NCBI RefSeq assembly: GCF_014652395.1
Contig: NZ_BMYS01000011.1
Span: 1 to 64,000, forward strand
Length of the DNA: 64,000 nt
Direction: 5' to 3'
Origin: Advenella faeciporci
Lineage (GTDB): Bacteria; Pseudomonadota; Gammaproteobacteria; Burkholderiales; Burkholderiaceae_B
In this document: positions 27,702 to 36,055 of the stretch, one piece after another
How the letters are laid out: each line of letters opens with the position of its first letter
Position numbering within the stretch: position 1 is the stretch's first letter
Made by a program: the position numbers and the translations under genes
The notes under the pieces: model-generated
The model's database searches: none
The model's input: the letters and a program-made list of their open reading frames with translations, nothing else
What the model was told of the DNA's origin: nothing

Positions 27702-28710
27702 CTTGGTACCGCTTATTCAATTGCAGGGCTTCCCAATTCATGAAAGGCGTTGAAGGCATCAGGCGCTGAATCCGCTCGATGGACTGGCTTGTAATGGTAA
27801 ACTCAAGCCGATCCAGCAACGTATCGGCCAGATCGGGGCGGTTGCATACCAGCACCATATCACAACCGGCCTTCAGGGCTGCCTGCGCGCGCGCTACAAT
27901 ATCACCGGCCACCGAGGCTCCTTCCATCGTAAGATCATCAGAGAACACTACACCATTATAAGCAAGTTGACGGCGCAGGATGTCCTGTATCCACTTACGG
28001 GAAAAACCCGCAGGTGAGTGATCAACCCTGGGATAAATAACATGAGCGGGCATAACCGCGGGCAACACCATATCACCCAGCCACTGGTAAGGCAGCGCAT
28101 CTTCATTCATGATTTCATCCAGGGTGCGCTCATCCACCGGAATGGCCAAATGGGAATCGGCCTCTACAAAACCGTGTCCCGGAAAATGTTTGCCACAGGC
28201 GGCCATACCCGCCAAAGAAAGCCCCTGAATAATGGCTCGGGCCAGTGTGGCCACCACCTTGGGATCACGGTGAAAAGAACGGCTGCCAATCACCTGGCTG
28301 ACCCCATAGTCAAGGTCAAGTACCGGTGCAAAGGTAAAGTCAACCCCACAGGCACGCAACTCGGCCGCCATGACATAAGCCAGCTCAGTGGCGGTACGAA
28401 TGGCCTGCTGCGGATTTTGCTCCCAATACTGACCCAATTCCCGCATGCCGGGCAAGTGCGTAAAACCATTGGTTTTGAAACGCTGCACCCGACCACCCTC
28501 ATGATCAACCGCAATCAACAAAGGTGCATTCCGGGCTTCGTGAATGTCCCGGGTAAGCGCACTTAACTGTTCGGGGCTTTCGTAATTGCGGGCAAACAAA
28601 ATAACCGCTCCCACCAAAGGGTGACGCAAACGTTCTTTTTCGCCAAGGGTTAACTGCATGCCCTGCACATCAACCATAACCGGTCCGGGCGGTACTGCCA
28701 ATGACTGCAT
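27664..28710 (-). CDS. nagZ: Beta-N-acetylhexosaminidase (cell-wall recycling)
   Basis: This 348-residue glycoside hydrolase family 3 enzyme removes GlcNAc from anhydromuropeptides in the cytoplasm. The hallmark [15 protein letters not shown] contains the catalytic His and the loop unique to Nag[12 protein letters not shown] and the nucleophile region [11 protein letters not shown] (Asp) are present. The ATG at 28710 is chosen because AAGGA lies seven bases upstream; an upstream reading adds 50 residues inside acpS without similarity. It lies one base from the acpS stop and overlaps uvrC by 38 bases. Confidence 0.95.
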   Translation of the reverse strand: MQSLAVPPGPVMVDVQGMQLTLGEKERLRHPLVGAVILFARNYESPEQLSALTRDIHEARNAPLLIAVDHEGGRVQRFKTNGFTHLPGMRELGQYWEQNPQQAIRTATELAYVMAAELRACGVDFTFAPVLDLDYGVSQVIGSRSFHRDPKVVATLARAIIQGLSLAGMAACGKHFPGHGFVEADSHLAIPVDERTLDEIMNEDALPYQWLGDMVLPAVMPAHVIYPRVDHSPAGFSRKWIQDILRRQLAYNGVVFSDDLTMEGASVAGDIVARAQAALKAGCDMVLVCNRPDLADTLLDRLEFTITSQSIERIQRLMPSTPFMNWEALQLNKRYQDARAFRHKIVSE

Positions 28711-28711
28711 T

Positions 28712-29146
28712 TTATTGTCCTTTTTTAGATTCAACCAGGACAAATGCCATGGCCAGATCAGATTCATCGGTAACCGACACATGTGCCGTACCAAACCGTT
28801 GTTCATACCAGGTTTTAAGCGGCTCAGCCAGCACCACCACGGGTTTGCCGCTGGCCGCATTCAGGGTTTGCATGCCAGACCAATACATGGGCATACGCAT
28901 GCCTAATCCTATAGCCTTGGAAAAAGCCTCTTTGGCGGCAAAACGCGTAGCCAGAAAGCGGATGCCACGGGCTGCGTCGCGTGTATACCGCCCCTCAAAC
29001 CTGATGATTTCCTCAGGCCCCAGGATCCGTTTTGCAAAACGCATGCCAAAACGGTCGTAAGATGCCTGTATCCGGTGAATATAGATCAAGTCTGTGCCAA
29101 TGCCGGCAATTCCCTGTGGGCCCGCCTGCCCGATTAATGTATTCAT
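28712..29146 (-). CDS. acpS: Holo-[acyl-carrier-protein] synthase
   Basis: This 144-residue magnesium-dependent phosphopantetheinyl transferase activates ACP for fatty-acid synthesis. Motifs: [12 protein letters not shown] (D19 magnesium ligand), [11 protein letters not shown] (E73) and the C-terminal [17 protein letters not shown]. The first 12 residues are an extension beyond the usual MI.GIGTD start. It precedes nagZ, a neighbourhood common in proteobacteria, but pdxJ, which often lies upstream, is absent; orn lies upstream instead. Confidence 0.95.
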   Translation of the reverse strand: MNTLIGQAGPQGIAGIGTDLIYIHRIQASYDRFGMRFAKRILGPEEIIRFEGRYTRDAARGIRFLATRFAAKEAFSKAIGLGMRMPMYWSGMQTLNAASGKPVVVLAEPLKTWYEQRFGTAHVSVTDESDLAMAFVLVESKKGQ

Positions 29147-29169
29147 GTCTTCACCAGCCCCCGATAGAC

Positions 29170-29721
29170 TTACACTTTAATGAAGTGTTCCCGATAATAC
29201 TTCATTTCGTCAATCGACTCATGAATATCGGCCAGCGCCTCGTGCTTGCTTTTCTTGGCAAAACCCTTGTAAACCTCGGGTTTCCAGCGGCGGGAAAGCT
29301 CTTTAAGCGTGCTGACGTCCAGATTGCGGTAATGAAAATACTGTTCGAAACGGGGCATGTACTTGAACATGAAACGACGATCCTGGCTGATGGTATTCCC
29401 GCACAGGGGTGACGCCCCTTTAGGCACATATTGAGACAGAAATTCAATCAAAATATCTTCGGCCTGCTCTTCTGTTAAAGTGGAATCTTTAACTTTTTGG
29501 ATTAATCCACTTTTACCATGGGTGGACGTATTCCATTTATCCATGGCATCTAATACACTATCAGGTTGATGAATGACCAAAACAGGCCCTTCAGCAACAA
29601 TAGTAAGATCCGGTTCGGTTACCACAACGGCAATTTCCAGAATTTTTTCTTTTTCAGGATCCAGACCGCTCATTTCCATATCCAGCCAAACCAGACGCAA
29701 ATCATTTACTGCCATTTTCAT
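29170..29721 (-). CDS. orn: Oligoribonuclease
   Basis: This 183-residue 3'-5' exoribonuclease of the DEDDh family degrades RNA dinucleotides, including pGpG, and is usually essential. Catalytic residues are seen in [12 protein letters not shown] (D and E), SQDRRFM (D) and [10 protein letters not shown] (H and D). Two starts are possible, MKMAVN or MAVN three codons apart within a region reading AAGGATAAATGAAAATG; the second has better spacing. It sits 23 bases upstream of acpS and diverges from the Ste24-type protease gene. Confidence 0.96.
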   Translation of the reverse strand: MKMAVNDLRLVWLDMEMSGLDPEKEKILEIAVVVTEPDLTIVAEGPVLVIHQPDSVLDAMDKWNTSTHGKSGLIQKVKDSTLTEEQAEDILIEFLSQYVPKGASPLCGNTISQDRRFMFKYMPRFEQYFHYRNLDVSTLKELSRRWKPEVYKGFAKKSKHEALADIHESIDEMKYYREHFIKV

Positions 29722-29772
29722 TTATCCTTAATACTGAGTTTCGTTATTTTCGCACAGAGCAATCATTAACAT

Positions 29773-31038
29773 ATGACAACAACGCTGTTTACACTCTTAT
29801 TTATCCTGTTTCTTGGCCTTGAAACCATCGTCAAGCTATGGCTTTCAAGCCGTCAAATACGTCATGTCAGCCAGCACCGCAACGCGGTTCCCGAAGAGTT
29901 TTCAGAAAAAATAAGCCTGCGCAGTCATCAGCGGGCAGCTGATTATACGGTTGAACGCATGAAACTGGGGATGACCGAGTGGATATATGACGCAATGATA
30001 CTTGTTGGCTTTACCCTGCTGGGTGGTTTGCATCTGCTGGACATTTTCCTGCAACAGCAATTTTCAGGAGACATGTGGCGTCAGCTGGCCCTGCTTGCTT
30101 CAGTTAGCATTATTACCGGGCTGCTGCACCTGCCTTTCAGTTTATGGCGTCAGTTCAGGCTTGAAGCCAAATACGGCTTCAATCGCATGACCCTTAAACT
30201 GTTCATCAGCGATTCCATCAAAGGTATTGTGGTCAGTCTTATTCTTGGCTTGCCCTTAATGGCCGCCATTTTATGGCTAATGGCTGAAGCGGGCAACGGC
30301 TGGTGGCTCTGGGCATGGGCTCTTTGGGTTGGATTCAATGTACTTATCCTGTATTTGTACCCCACATTTATTGCACCGCTATTCAATAAATTTACTCCGC
30401 TTGATAACCCCGAACTGGCTGAACGCATTAATAAACTGGCTTCGCGCTGCGGGTTTACGCTAAATGGCTTGTTTGTCATGGATGGATCCAGGCGTTCTGC
30501 CCATGGTAACGCCTACTTTACCGGTTTTGGCAAATCACGACGCATTGTGTTTTTTGACACCTTGCTGAACAAGCTGAGTGGTGCAGAAATTGAAGCTGTC
30601 CTGGCCCATGAGCTGGGTCACTTCAAACACAAACACATTATCAAGAGAATGGCCATCAGCTTCTTTGTTGCCCTGATATTTTTTGCCTTGTTAGGCTATG
30701 CAAAAAACACCCTCTGGTTTTATGAAGGCCTGGGTGCCACCCCGGCACTCATGCGCAGCAATGATGCGCTGGCGCTCATTTTGTTTTTCATGGCCGTGCC
30801 GGTATTTACCTTCCTGCTCTCTCCGCTGGCAAGCTGGTTTTCCCGTAAAGACGAATTCCAGGCTGATCTATATGCCAGCCAGCAGGCCGAAGCCCAGTCA
30901 CTGGTTTCAGCACTGGTCAAACTTTATGACGACAATGCCGCCACCCTTACCCCTGATCCGGTGCACTCGGCGTTTTATGACAGCCATCCACCGGCCTCTG
31001 TCCGTATTCAGCATTTATTAACCGGCTCAAGGGCATAA
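29773..31038 (+). CDS. M48-family CAAX-prenyl-protease-like membrane metallopeptidase (Ste24 type)
   Basis: A 421-residue integral membrane zinc protease. It has about seven hydrophobic spans, the zinc motif AVLAHELGHFKHKH (HELGH near residue 280) and a third ligand in DEFQADLYAS near 360. Bacteria lack CAAX prenylation, so the natural substrates are probably misfolded or signal-type membrane peptides. It precedes rsgA by four bases and shares an intergenic region with orn, an order remembered from related Alcaligenaceae. Separate from the lipoprotein M48 peptidase at 15877, so the window has two M48 members. Confidence 0.92.
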   Translation: MTTTLFTLLFILFLGLETIVKLWLSSRQIRHVSQHRNAVPEEFSEKISLRSHQRAADYTVERMKLGMTEWIYDAMILVGFTLLGGLHLLDIFLQQQFSGDMWRQLALLASVSIITGLLHLPFSLWRQFRLEAKYGFNRMTLKLFISDSIKGIVVSLILGLPLMAAILWLMAEAGNGWWLWAWALWVGFNVLILYLYPTFIAPLFNKFTPLDNPELAERINKLASRCGFTLNGLFVMDGSRRSAHGNAYFTGFGKSRRIVFFDTLLNKLSGAEIEAVLAHELGHFKHKHIIKRMAISFFVALIFFALLGYAKNTLWFYEGLGATPALMRSNDALALILFFMAVPVFTFLLSPLASWFSRKDEFQADLYASQQAEAQSLVSALVKLYDDNAATLTPDPVHSAFYDSHPPASVRIQHLLTGSRA

Positions 31039-31042
31039 ACAC

Positions 31043-31930
31043 ATGAAAGGACGCATTATTTCCGCCCATGGCCGCCATTACCAGGTGGAGCTTGAAGATG
31101 GGCACCTGCGGCAATGCTACACCCGTGGCAAAAAAACCGGTATTTGCGTAGGCGATTTTGTCCGAATCCAGCCTCAAGGAGAGGACGAAGGCAGCATTGA
31201 AGAAACCCTGGAACGGCAAAACCTGCTCTACCGCTCGGATGAAATGCGTTCCAAGCAATTTGCCGCCAATGTAGACCAATTGCTCATTGTGGTCGCCACT
31301 GAACCGGCTTTTTCTGATGATCTTACCGGACGCGCCCTGACCGGGGCCTGGAGCGCAAACATCAACCCGATTATCCTGCTGAACAAATGCGACCTTGCCA
31401 GCGGCCTGGCACGCGCCCAGGAATCCCTTGAAATTTACCGTGAACTGGGGGTACCGATTATTTCATGCAGCATTTATGAGCCTGAACAGTTAAAACAGGA
31501 TCTGCTGCCCTTGCTGAAAGACAAAACCAGCCTGCTGCTTGGGCAAAGCGGCATGGGTAAATCAAGCATTTTAAATGTGCTTATTCCTGACGCCAAGGCG
31601 CATACCCAAGCGCATTCGGTGGCTTTGGGTACCGGCAAGCACACCACAACCAGTACACGGCTGTATCACTTGCCCAGCCAGACTGGCTGCCTTATTGACT
31701 CACCCGGCTTCCAGGCATTTGGTCTTTACCATTTGACGCAAACCGATATTGCCAATGGTTTCCCGGAGTTCAAGGAGCACATTGAATCATGTCGTTTTTA
31801 TAATTGCACCCATTTGCACGAACCGGGATGTGGTGTACTGGCCGCCCTTGAAGAAGGCAAGATAGGCCGCAAACGCCATGAGCTTTATGAACGTATCCTG
31901 CTTGAAAGCCAGGCGGCCACACGCTATTGA
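31043..31930 (+). CDS. rsgA: Ribosome small-subunit-dependent GTPase A
   Basis: This 295-residue circularly permuted GTPase checks 30S subunit maturation. Order of parts: OB fold (residues 1-65), then G4 NKCD (about 112-115), G1 GQSGMGKSS (about 167-175), G3 DSPGF (about 215) and a C-terminal zinc knuckle CRFYNCTHLHEPGC. It is four bases after the Ste24-type gene, so probably co-transcribed with it. Length is typical (290-350). Confidence 0.96.
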   Translation: MKGRIISAHGRHYQVELEDGHLRQCYTRGKKTGICVGDFVRIQPQGEDEGSIEETLERQNLLYRSDEMRSKQFAANVDQLLIVVATEPAFSDDLTGRALTGAWSANINPIILLNKCDLASGLARAQESLEIYRELGVPIISCSIYEPEQLKQDLLPLLKDKTSLLLGQSGMGKSSILNVLIPDAKAHTQAHSVALGTGKHTTTSTRLYHLPSQTGCLIDSPGFQAFGLYHLTQTDIANGFPEFKEHIESCRFYNCTHLHEPGCGVLAALEEGKIGRKRHELYERILLESQAATRY

Positions 31931-32004
31931 TGAATGGGGCAAAGGAAGGCCGGAAAGCGCCCAACCCGTTTTGCCCCGGCAACCGGGTGGCTTTCACGTC
32001 TGGC

Positions 32005-32724
32005 TTAAATAGCCGCCTGATGCAGGCGATGGTACAGGTTTCTGATGACCGATGCCGTTGCTCCCCAGATAAAATAAGAGTTCCAGGGCATTGAAAAATA
32101 ATTTCGTACCGTGCCATCGGGCAATTTTGCATTGTGCAAACGGTGGTTTCGTGGGTCCATGAAGAAAGACAAGGGAACATAAAACACCTCTTCCACCTCG
32201 TTGCTGTCTGTGTGAATTGAAAACCCTTCATCAACCCAGCCAACATATGGCTTCATCAGAAAACCGGTGCCGGTAAACAGGTCTGGCAACTGGCCAACCA
32301 CCTCTATGCTGGAAGCCGGAATGCCGATTTCCTCTTCCGTTTCACGCAACGCGGCTTCTTTGGCAGAGGGATCGCTTTCTTCAACCCGCCCGCCCGGAAA
32401 ACTGATTTGCCCTGCATGATTTTTTAACTTGGAAGAACGCTTGGTTAAAATGACATGGATCTCTTTGTTGACATAAACCAGTGGCAACAGAACGGCCGCA
32501 TCAATATACGTTTGATGCTGTATGAATTTGACATCATTCCAGTCATGCAGCAGTGACTCTGCCTGCCAGACAAAACGATGGTCAAAGGCCTTGTGGAATA
32601 AATCGGGGGTCAGCAATGACCCAGGCACCGCAGACAGGTTTTCACTGGCCGGTGACCAAGGCTGGATAACCGGATCAAATGGCAGGATTATTTTTTGCCG
32701 GGGCCTGATAATTTCTTTCGACAA
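32005..32724 (-). CDS. CoA pyrophosphatase (NUDIX hydrolase), TTG start
   Basis: This 239-residue NUDIX enzyme hydrolyses CoA-type pyrophosphates to 4'-phosphopantetheine and 3',5'-ADP. The UPF0035 signature TKRSSKLKNHAGQISFPGG and the Nudix box GGRVEESDPSAKEAALRETEEEIG are complete. The start is proposed as TTG at 32724 (reading LSKEIIRP, initiated as Met), with AAGGA seven bases upstream. An ATG at 32787 would place the rplS terminator hairpin inside the coding region, so it is rejected. The gene lies just past the rplS terminator and may depend on read-through. Confidence 0.88.
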   Translation of the reverse strand: MSKEIIRPRQKIILPFDPVIQPWSPASENLSAVPGSLLTPDLFHKAFDHRFVWQAESLLHDWNDVKFIQHQTYIDAAVLLPLVYVNKEIHVILTKRSSKLKNHAGQISFPGGRVEESDPSAKEAALRETEEEIGIPASSIEVVGQLPDLFTGTGFLMKPYVGWVDEGFSIHTDSNEVEEVFYVPLSFFMDPRNHRLHNAKLPDGTVRNYFSMPWNSYFIWGATASVIRNLYHRLHQAAI

Positions 32725-32742
32725 ATAAAAGTCCTTTGAAAT

Positions 32743-32775
32743 AAAAAAAGCACCTATAAATATAGGTGCTTTTTT
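32743..32775 (-). terminator. Rho-independent terminator of rplS
   Basis: On the minus strand AGCACCTATA and TATAGGTGCT form a perfect 10-bp stem with a two-base centre, flanked by A and T runs. It lies about 40 bases past the rplS stop codon and ends just before the CoA pyrophosphatase ribosome binding site. Confidence 0.93.
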
Positions 32776-32811
32776 CATCAGGGACAACTGAATTTCATAA
32801 AAAATATGAAA

Positions 32812-33189
32812 TTATGCTGCCACTGTTTTACGAACCAGTTTTTCTTTGATACGTGCAGCTTTACCGGAACGGTTGCGCAAGTAGTACAGTTTGGCACGAC
32901 GCACATCACCACGACGCTTCACTTCGATGGAAGCAATGGTTGGAGAGTACAATTGGAATGTACGCTCTACGGCTTCACCGGAAGAAATTTTACGTACGAT
33001 GAATGCCGAGTTCAGACCACGGTTACGCTTGGCAATAACAACACCTTCGTAAGCCTGTACACGTTTACGTGTGCCTTCAACTACGTTTACGTTAACGATA
33101 ACTGTATCACCAGGTGCAAATTCAACAGCCGGTGTACCACCAGTCAGGCGATCAATCTCTTCTTTCTCGAGTTGTTCGATAAGGTTCAT
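32812..33189 (-). CDS. rplS: 50S ribosomal protein L19
   Basis: This 125-residue ribosomal protein sits at the interface of the two subunits. The sequence [31 protein letters not shown] and [10 protein letters not shown] are standard family signatures, and the C-terminus ([16 protein letters not shown]) is basic. AAGGAG precedes the ATG. In most proteobacteria rplS closes the rpsP-rimM-trmD-rplS operon; here none of those genes is upstream and rplS has its own promoter at 33311-33340. The neighbouring genes downstream (CoA pyrophosphatase, rsgA) keep the usual betaproteobacterial setting. Confidence 0.97.
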   Translation of the reverse strand: MNLIEQLEKEEIDRLTGGTPAVEFAPGDTVIVNVNVVEGTRKRVQAYEGVVIAKRNRGLNSAFIVRKISSGEAVERTFQLYSPTIASIEVKRRGDVRRAKLYYLRNRSGKAARIKEKLVRKTVAA

Positions 33190-33310
33190 GAGAACTCCTT
33201 AAATCATCATTCACGGCTAAAAACTGATACAAAGCATTTATTTTTACGCCGTATTGCAGGTAACCCTTTACCCGCAAAGCCGCCAGAGGATGAATACAAT
33301 AAAGCAGAAA

Positions 33311-33340
33311 ATTATATACCCTTAAATGCATAAATGCCAG
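33311..33340 (-). promoter_or_regulatory. Probable sigma-70 promoter of rplS
   Basis: On the minus strand CTGGCA (33335-33340) and TATAAT (33311-33316) are separated by 18 bases, about 120 bases before the rplS start. The -10 is a perfect consensus; the -35 is weaker. Confidence 0.6.
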
Positions 33341-33422
33341 TATTTTCTTATGCTTAAGACATTCACAACCATTTTACAGGCAAAAAAAGTAATGTTTGCA
33401 CAACACTAGGCAGGTATTTATA

Positions 33423-33656
33423 CTAATAACCTGCCATCGTACCAATAAACAACACAAGGGGGATGGCCACCGCCCACACCAGCGCTGAACAAACGTCCAT
33501 AAACATTTGACCTAAAGACAAATGGTTTTTACGTGAATGGCAACGAAGCCTGGAATTGTTTAACATGGCATAAGTTTGATCATACGGAGACCAGGAAATG
33601 TCGTTAGCCATATGACGATTGATTGAACCTGATGAAGAAAGTTTACCTGCTTGCAT
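33423..33656 (-). CDS. 77-residue C-terminally anchored membrane protein, LexA-box controlled
   Basis: The gene has an excellent AGGAGG ribosome binding site six bases before the ATG. The polar N-terminus (residues 1-50, Ser/Asn/His rich, MQAGKLSSSGSINRH) is followed by one strong hydrophobic segment at about 51-75 (MFMDVCSALVWAVAIPLVLF then IGTMAGY). The layout suggests a tail-anchored inner-membrane protein. A near-perfect LexA operator overlaps its promoter 110 bp upstream, and the leader folds into two hairpins. No family was recognised. By analogy with SOS-induced small membrane proteins (TisB, YneA, SidA) it may act on division or membrane potential; this is inference only. Confidence 0.78.
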   Translation of the reverse strand: MQAGKLSSSGSINRHMANDISWSPYDQTYAMLNNSRLRCHSRKNHLSLGQMFMDVCSALVWAVAIPLVLFIGTMAGY

Positions 33657-33680
33657 TTATAGCCTCCTGAAAGTTCGGAA

Positions 33681-33712
33681 CTGCCGGATATGGCATAAAC
33701 CACACCCGGCAG
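33681..33712 (-). promoter_or_regulatory. Leader hairpin before the 77-residue gene
   Basis: CTGCCGG and CCGGCAG form a perfect 7-bp stem 13 bases upstream of the AGGAGG site. A second stem (ATCGCA/TGCGAT, 33738-33757) lies at the start of the leader. Together they make a structured leader of about 100 bases that could limit translation. Confidence 0.55.
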
Positions 33713-33763
33713 AAATACCAGGACCCTAACCTGGAATATCGCAACTATGCATGCGATAAACAG

Positions 33764-33783
33764 TACTGTATATTTATACAGTA
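33764..33783 (-). promoter_or_regulatory. LexA (SOS) box
   Basis: TACTGTATATTTATACAGTA differs from the idealised E. coli SOS box TACTGTATATATATACAGTA at one base. It extends to a perfect 10+2+10 inverted repeat at 33763-33784. Beta- and gammaproteobacterial LexA proteins bind CTGT-N8-ACAG sites. It overlaps the promoter of the 77-residue gene. Confidence 0.88.
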
Positions 33784-33793
33784 CTTTTGGCAA
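33765..33793 (-). promoter_or_regulatory. Sigma-70 promoter overlapped by the LexA box
   Basis: On the minus strand TTGCCA (33788-33793), a 17-base spacer and TACAGT (33765-33770) form a reasonable promoter. The LexA box covers the -10 and most of the spacer, the classical layout for repression. Confidence 0.72.
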
Positions 33794-33826
33794 GTGATTA
33801 ATTTTTCCTTGGTGAAAACACAACAA

Positions 33827-33863
33827 AAAAAACCGCCTGCCCCAAAAAGAGCAAGCGGCCTCA
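33827..33863 (-). terminator. Terminator after the large acyl-CoA dehydrogenase
   Basis: On the minus strand CCGCTTGC and GCAGGCGG form a nearly perfect stem with an 11-base loop, followed by eight T residues. It lies about 75 bases past the stop codon at 33939. Confidence 0.85.
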
Positions 33864-33938
33864 TATCCGGACAGACAACAAGCTGCTACTTGCTACCGCG
33901 AGGATTCAGGCCAGACAAAAGCCGGCAAGACAAGAAAC

Positions 33939-35738
33939 TTAAACAGTTTTCAAATAAGCAAGACTTTCCTGTGCCAGGTCGCCAGCCAGTACAGCTGCTG
34001 ACAACGCAGAGACGCGAGGTAGCAAATGCGCGGCATAAAAAACGGCTGTGGACTGTTTTTGGGTATAAAAAGCTTCGTTGTGACCCTGGCATTTAAGCGC
34101 GGCACGTGCCAGCTGCCAGCCGGCATGCACATAACCGGATAACATCAGGAATGGCACGCTACCCATGAAAACAGCACGCATATTACCCGCTTTTGCGGTT
34201 TCAAGCACATAATCAATGCTGGCCTCGTAGGCCCGGGTGGCAATTTCCAGCTGGGCGGCAATAAAAGCCAATTGCCTGCTATTGGCATATTGCTTAAGCT
34301 CGGCCACGGTTTCATGCATGGATTTGACAAACCCTTTGGCAACGGCACCGCCATCACGCAAAGTTTTACGACCCACAAAATCATTGGCCTGGATAGCCGT
34401 AGTGCCTTCGTAGATAGATAAAATACGGGCATCACGATAATACTGGGCAGCACCCGTTTCTTCTATAAAACCCATGCCCCCATGCACCTGTACGCCCAAT
34501 GAAGCGACCTCAATGGCATTTTCGGTAGAAAATCCTTTCACAATGGGCACCAGATACTCATAAACCGCCTTGTTACTGACCCGAATGGCCTCATCGGGAT
34601 GGTTAACTGACAGGTCATTGGCCCGGGCCGCGTACATGGCAACCGCACGGGCACCCTCGGTAAGGCCGCGCATAGTGGTAAGCATGCGCTGCACATCGGG
34701 ATGATTGACAATAGGCACCGGCCCGGCAGACCCTTCCAGGGCATTGCTCTGGACCCGGTCTTGGGCGTATTGCCGGGCCTGCTGCAAGGCCCGCTCGGAA
34801 ACGGCAATCCCCTGGATACCCACGTTATAACGGGCCGCATTCATCATGACAAACATATACTGCAGCCCCTGGTTTTCCTGACCCACCAGATAACCAATCG
34901 CCCCCTCACCCACTTCTTCCGACTTGCCTGAACCAAACAGCAGGACTGCGGTGGGGCTGGCGTTAATACCCAGTTTTTCTTCCAGGGAAGCGCACCAGAC
35001 ATCATTGCGCTTGCCCAGGCTGCCATCTTCATTGACCAGGAATTTAGGCACAATAAAAAGCGAAATACCCTTGATACCCGCTGGTGAACCTGGTGTACGG
35101 GCCAGCACCAGATGCACGATATTTTCTGCCATGTCGTGCTCTCCGTAGGTAATGAAAATTTTCTGGCCAAAAATACGATAGCTGCCGTCGTCCTGGGGAA
35201 CGGCTTTGGCATTCACCAATGCCAGATCCGAACCGGCCTGCGGCTCGGTCAGGTTCATGGTGCCTGTCCAGCGCCCTTCAAGCATGGGGGGAATATAGGT
35301 TTCTTTTTGTTCCCGGGAGCCTGCCTGGGTAATGGCTTCTATGGCGCCATCGGTGAGCAGGGGACACAAGGAAAAAGACAGATTGGCCGCGTTCAGGTTT
35401 TCAGAGGTGGCCGCCGCCACGACTTTGGGAAAGCCCTGGCCACCATGCTCAGCATCGTGCTGCAAACCTTGCCAGCCACCCGCGGCAAAAATTTCAAAAG
35501 CCTCTTTAAAGCCTTGCGGGGTTTTTACCTGCCCATCATTCCAGACTGAATGCTCGCGATCGCCAACCACATTAAGCGGGGCCACCACTTCTTCCACGAA
35601 ACGGGCATTTTCCTCTAGCACCGCCTCTACCACATCTTCGGAAACCTCTTCAAACCCTGGCAATGGCAAAACATCACCCAATAAACCCATATCTTTCAGA
35701 TTGAAGGTAATATCTTCAATTGGCGCTTTATAGCTCAT
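33939..35738 (-). CDS. Acyl-CoA dehydrogenase, large DmdC-like type
   Basis: A 599-residue flavoenzyme of the subgroup with an extra N-terminal helical segment and a C-terminal AcylCoA-DH_2-type extension, as in 3-methylmercaptopropionyl-CoA dehydrogenase (DmdC) and related fatty acyl-CoA enzymes. Signatures: WTGTMNLTEPQAGSDLALV (FAD contact), ITYGEHDMAENIVHLVLAR and GGMGFIEETGAAQYYRDARI with the downstream YEGTTAIQANDFVGRK. The catalytic glutamate is probably in the latter region. Electrons would go to EtfAB. The acyl chain it uses is not predictable. It is monocistronic, with its own terminator. Confidence 0.9.
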   Translation of the reverse strand: MSYKAPIEDITFNLKDMGLLGDVLPLPGFEEVSEDVVEAVLEENARFVEEVVAPLNVVGDREHSVWNDGQVKTPQGFKEAFEIFAAGGWQGLQHDAEHGGQGFPKVVAAATSENLNAANLSFSLCPLLTDGAIEAITQAGSREQKETYIPPMLEGRWTGTMNLTEPQAGSDLALVNAKAVPQDDGSYRIFGQKIFITYGEHDMAENIVHLVLARTPGSPAGIKGISLFIVPKFLVNEDGSLGKRNDVWCASLEEKLGINASPTAVLLFGSGKSEEVGEGAIGYLVGQENQGLQYMFVMMNAARYNVGIQGIAVSERALQQARQYAQDRVQSNALEGSAGPVPIVNHPDVQRMLTTMRGLTEGARAVAMYAARANDLSVNHPDEAIRVSNKAVYEYLVPIVKGFSTENAIEVASLGVQVHGGMGFIEETGAAQYYRDARILSIYEGTTAIQANDFVGRKTLRDGGAVAKGFVKSMHETVAELKQYANSRQLAFIAAQLEIATRAYEASIDYVLETAKAGNMRAVFMGSVPFLMLSGYVHAGWQLARAALKCQGHNEAFYTQKQSTAVFYAAHLLPRVSALSAAVLAGDLAQESLAYLKTV

Positions 35739-36055
35739 CTTTGTCCCTGCTAAATAGTTATAAATTAAAAAAACCGGCCTGGCCTATTGCAATGACCATG
35801 AAAAAACCAATACACAACAGCTTGCATCTGACTACCGGACATAACAGCATGCCTGCCAAATATAAACGATTTATTCTACGACAAAGCTGTTAAAAGTTGT
35901 TTCAATCGCGGGTTTTAAATTTAATATAAAACAATATATTGGCGTTTTTATTTTTAAAACGAGTCTGATTGACCCGGTGCGCGACAGGCCCCACCGTTTA
36001 GGGCGGAGAGGATATCAATTCAGCGGTGTTGCTCTGGTGTACGCCAGCCATTGCA
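35739..36055. other. Intergenic region with a possible IS200/IS605-type end relic
   Basis: No gene is supported in this 317-base stretch between the acyl-CoA dehydrogenase start and the Tad locus end. The part near 35739-35960 is AT-rich and should contain the dehydrogenase promoter. At 35989-36018 a sequence reading CCCCACCGTTTAGGGCGGAG then AGGATATCAA resembles right-end hairpins of IS200/IS605-family (TnpB-carrying) elements. No terminator for the Tad operon was recognised. Confidence 0.4.

Noticed and set aside
28711-28860. N-terminal extension of nagZ by 50 codons
   Set aside because: It lies inside acpS, and an ATG with an AAGGA site at 28710 begins the conserved protein.
33794-34096. 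Plus-strand reading frame of 100 codons next to the LexA box as the SOS target
   Set aside because: It starts at GTG without a ribosome binding site, runs over a terminator and into the antisense of the acyl-CoA dehydrogenase, and has no protein-like composition.
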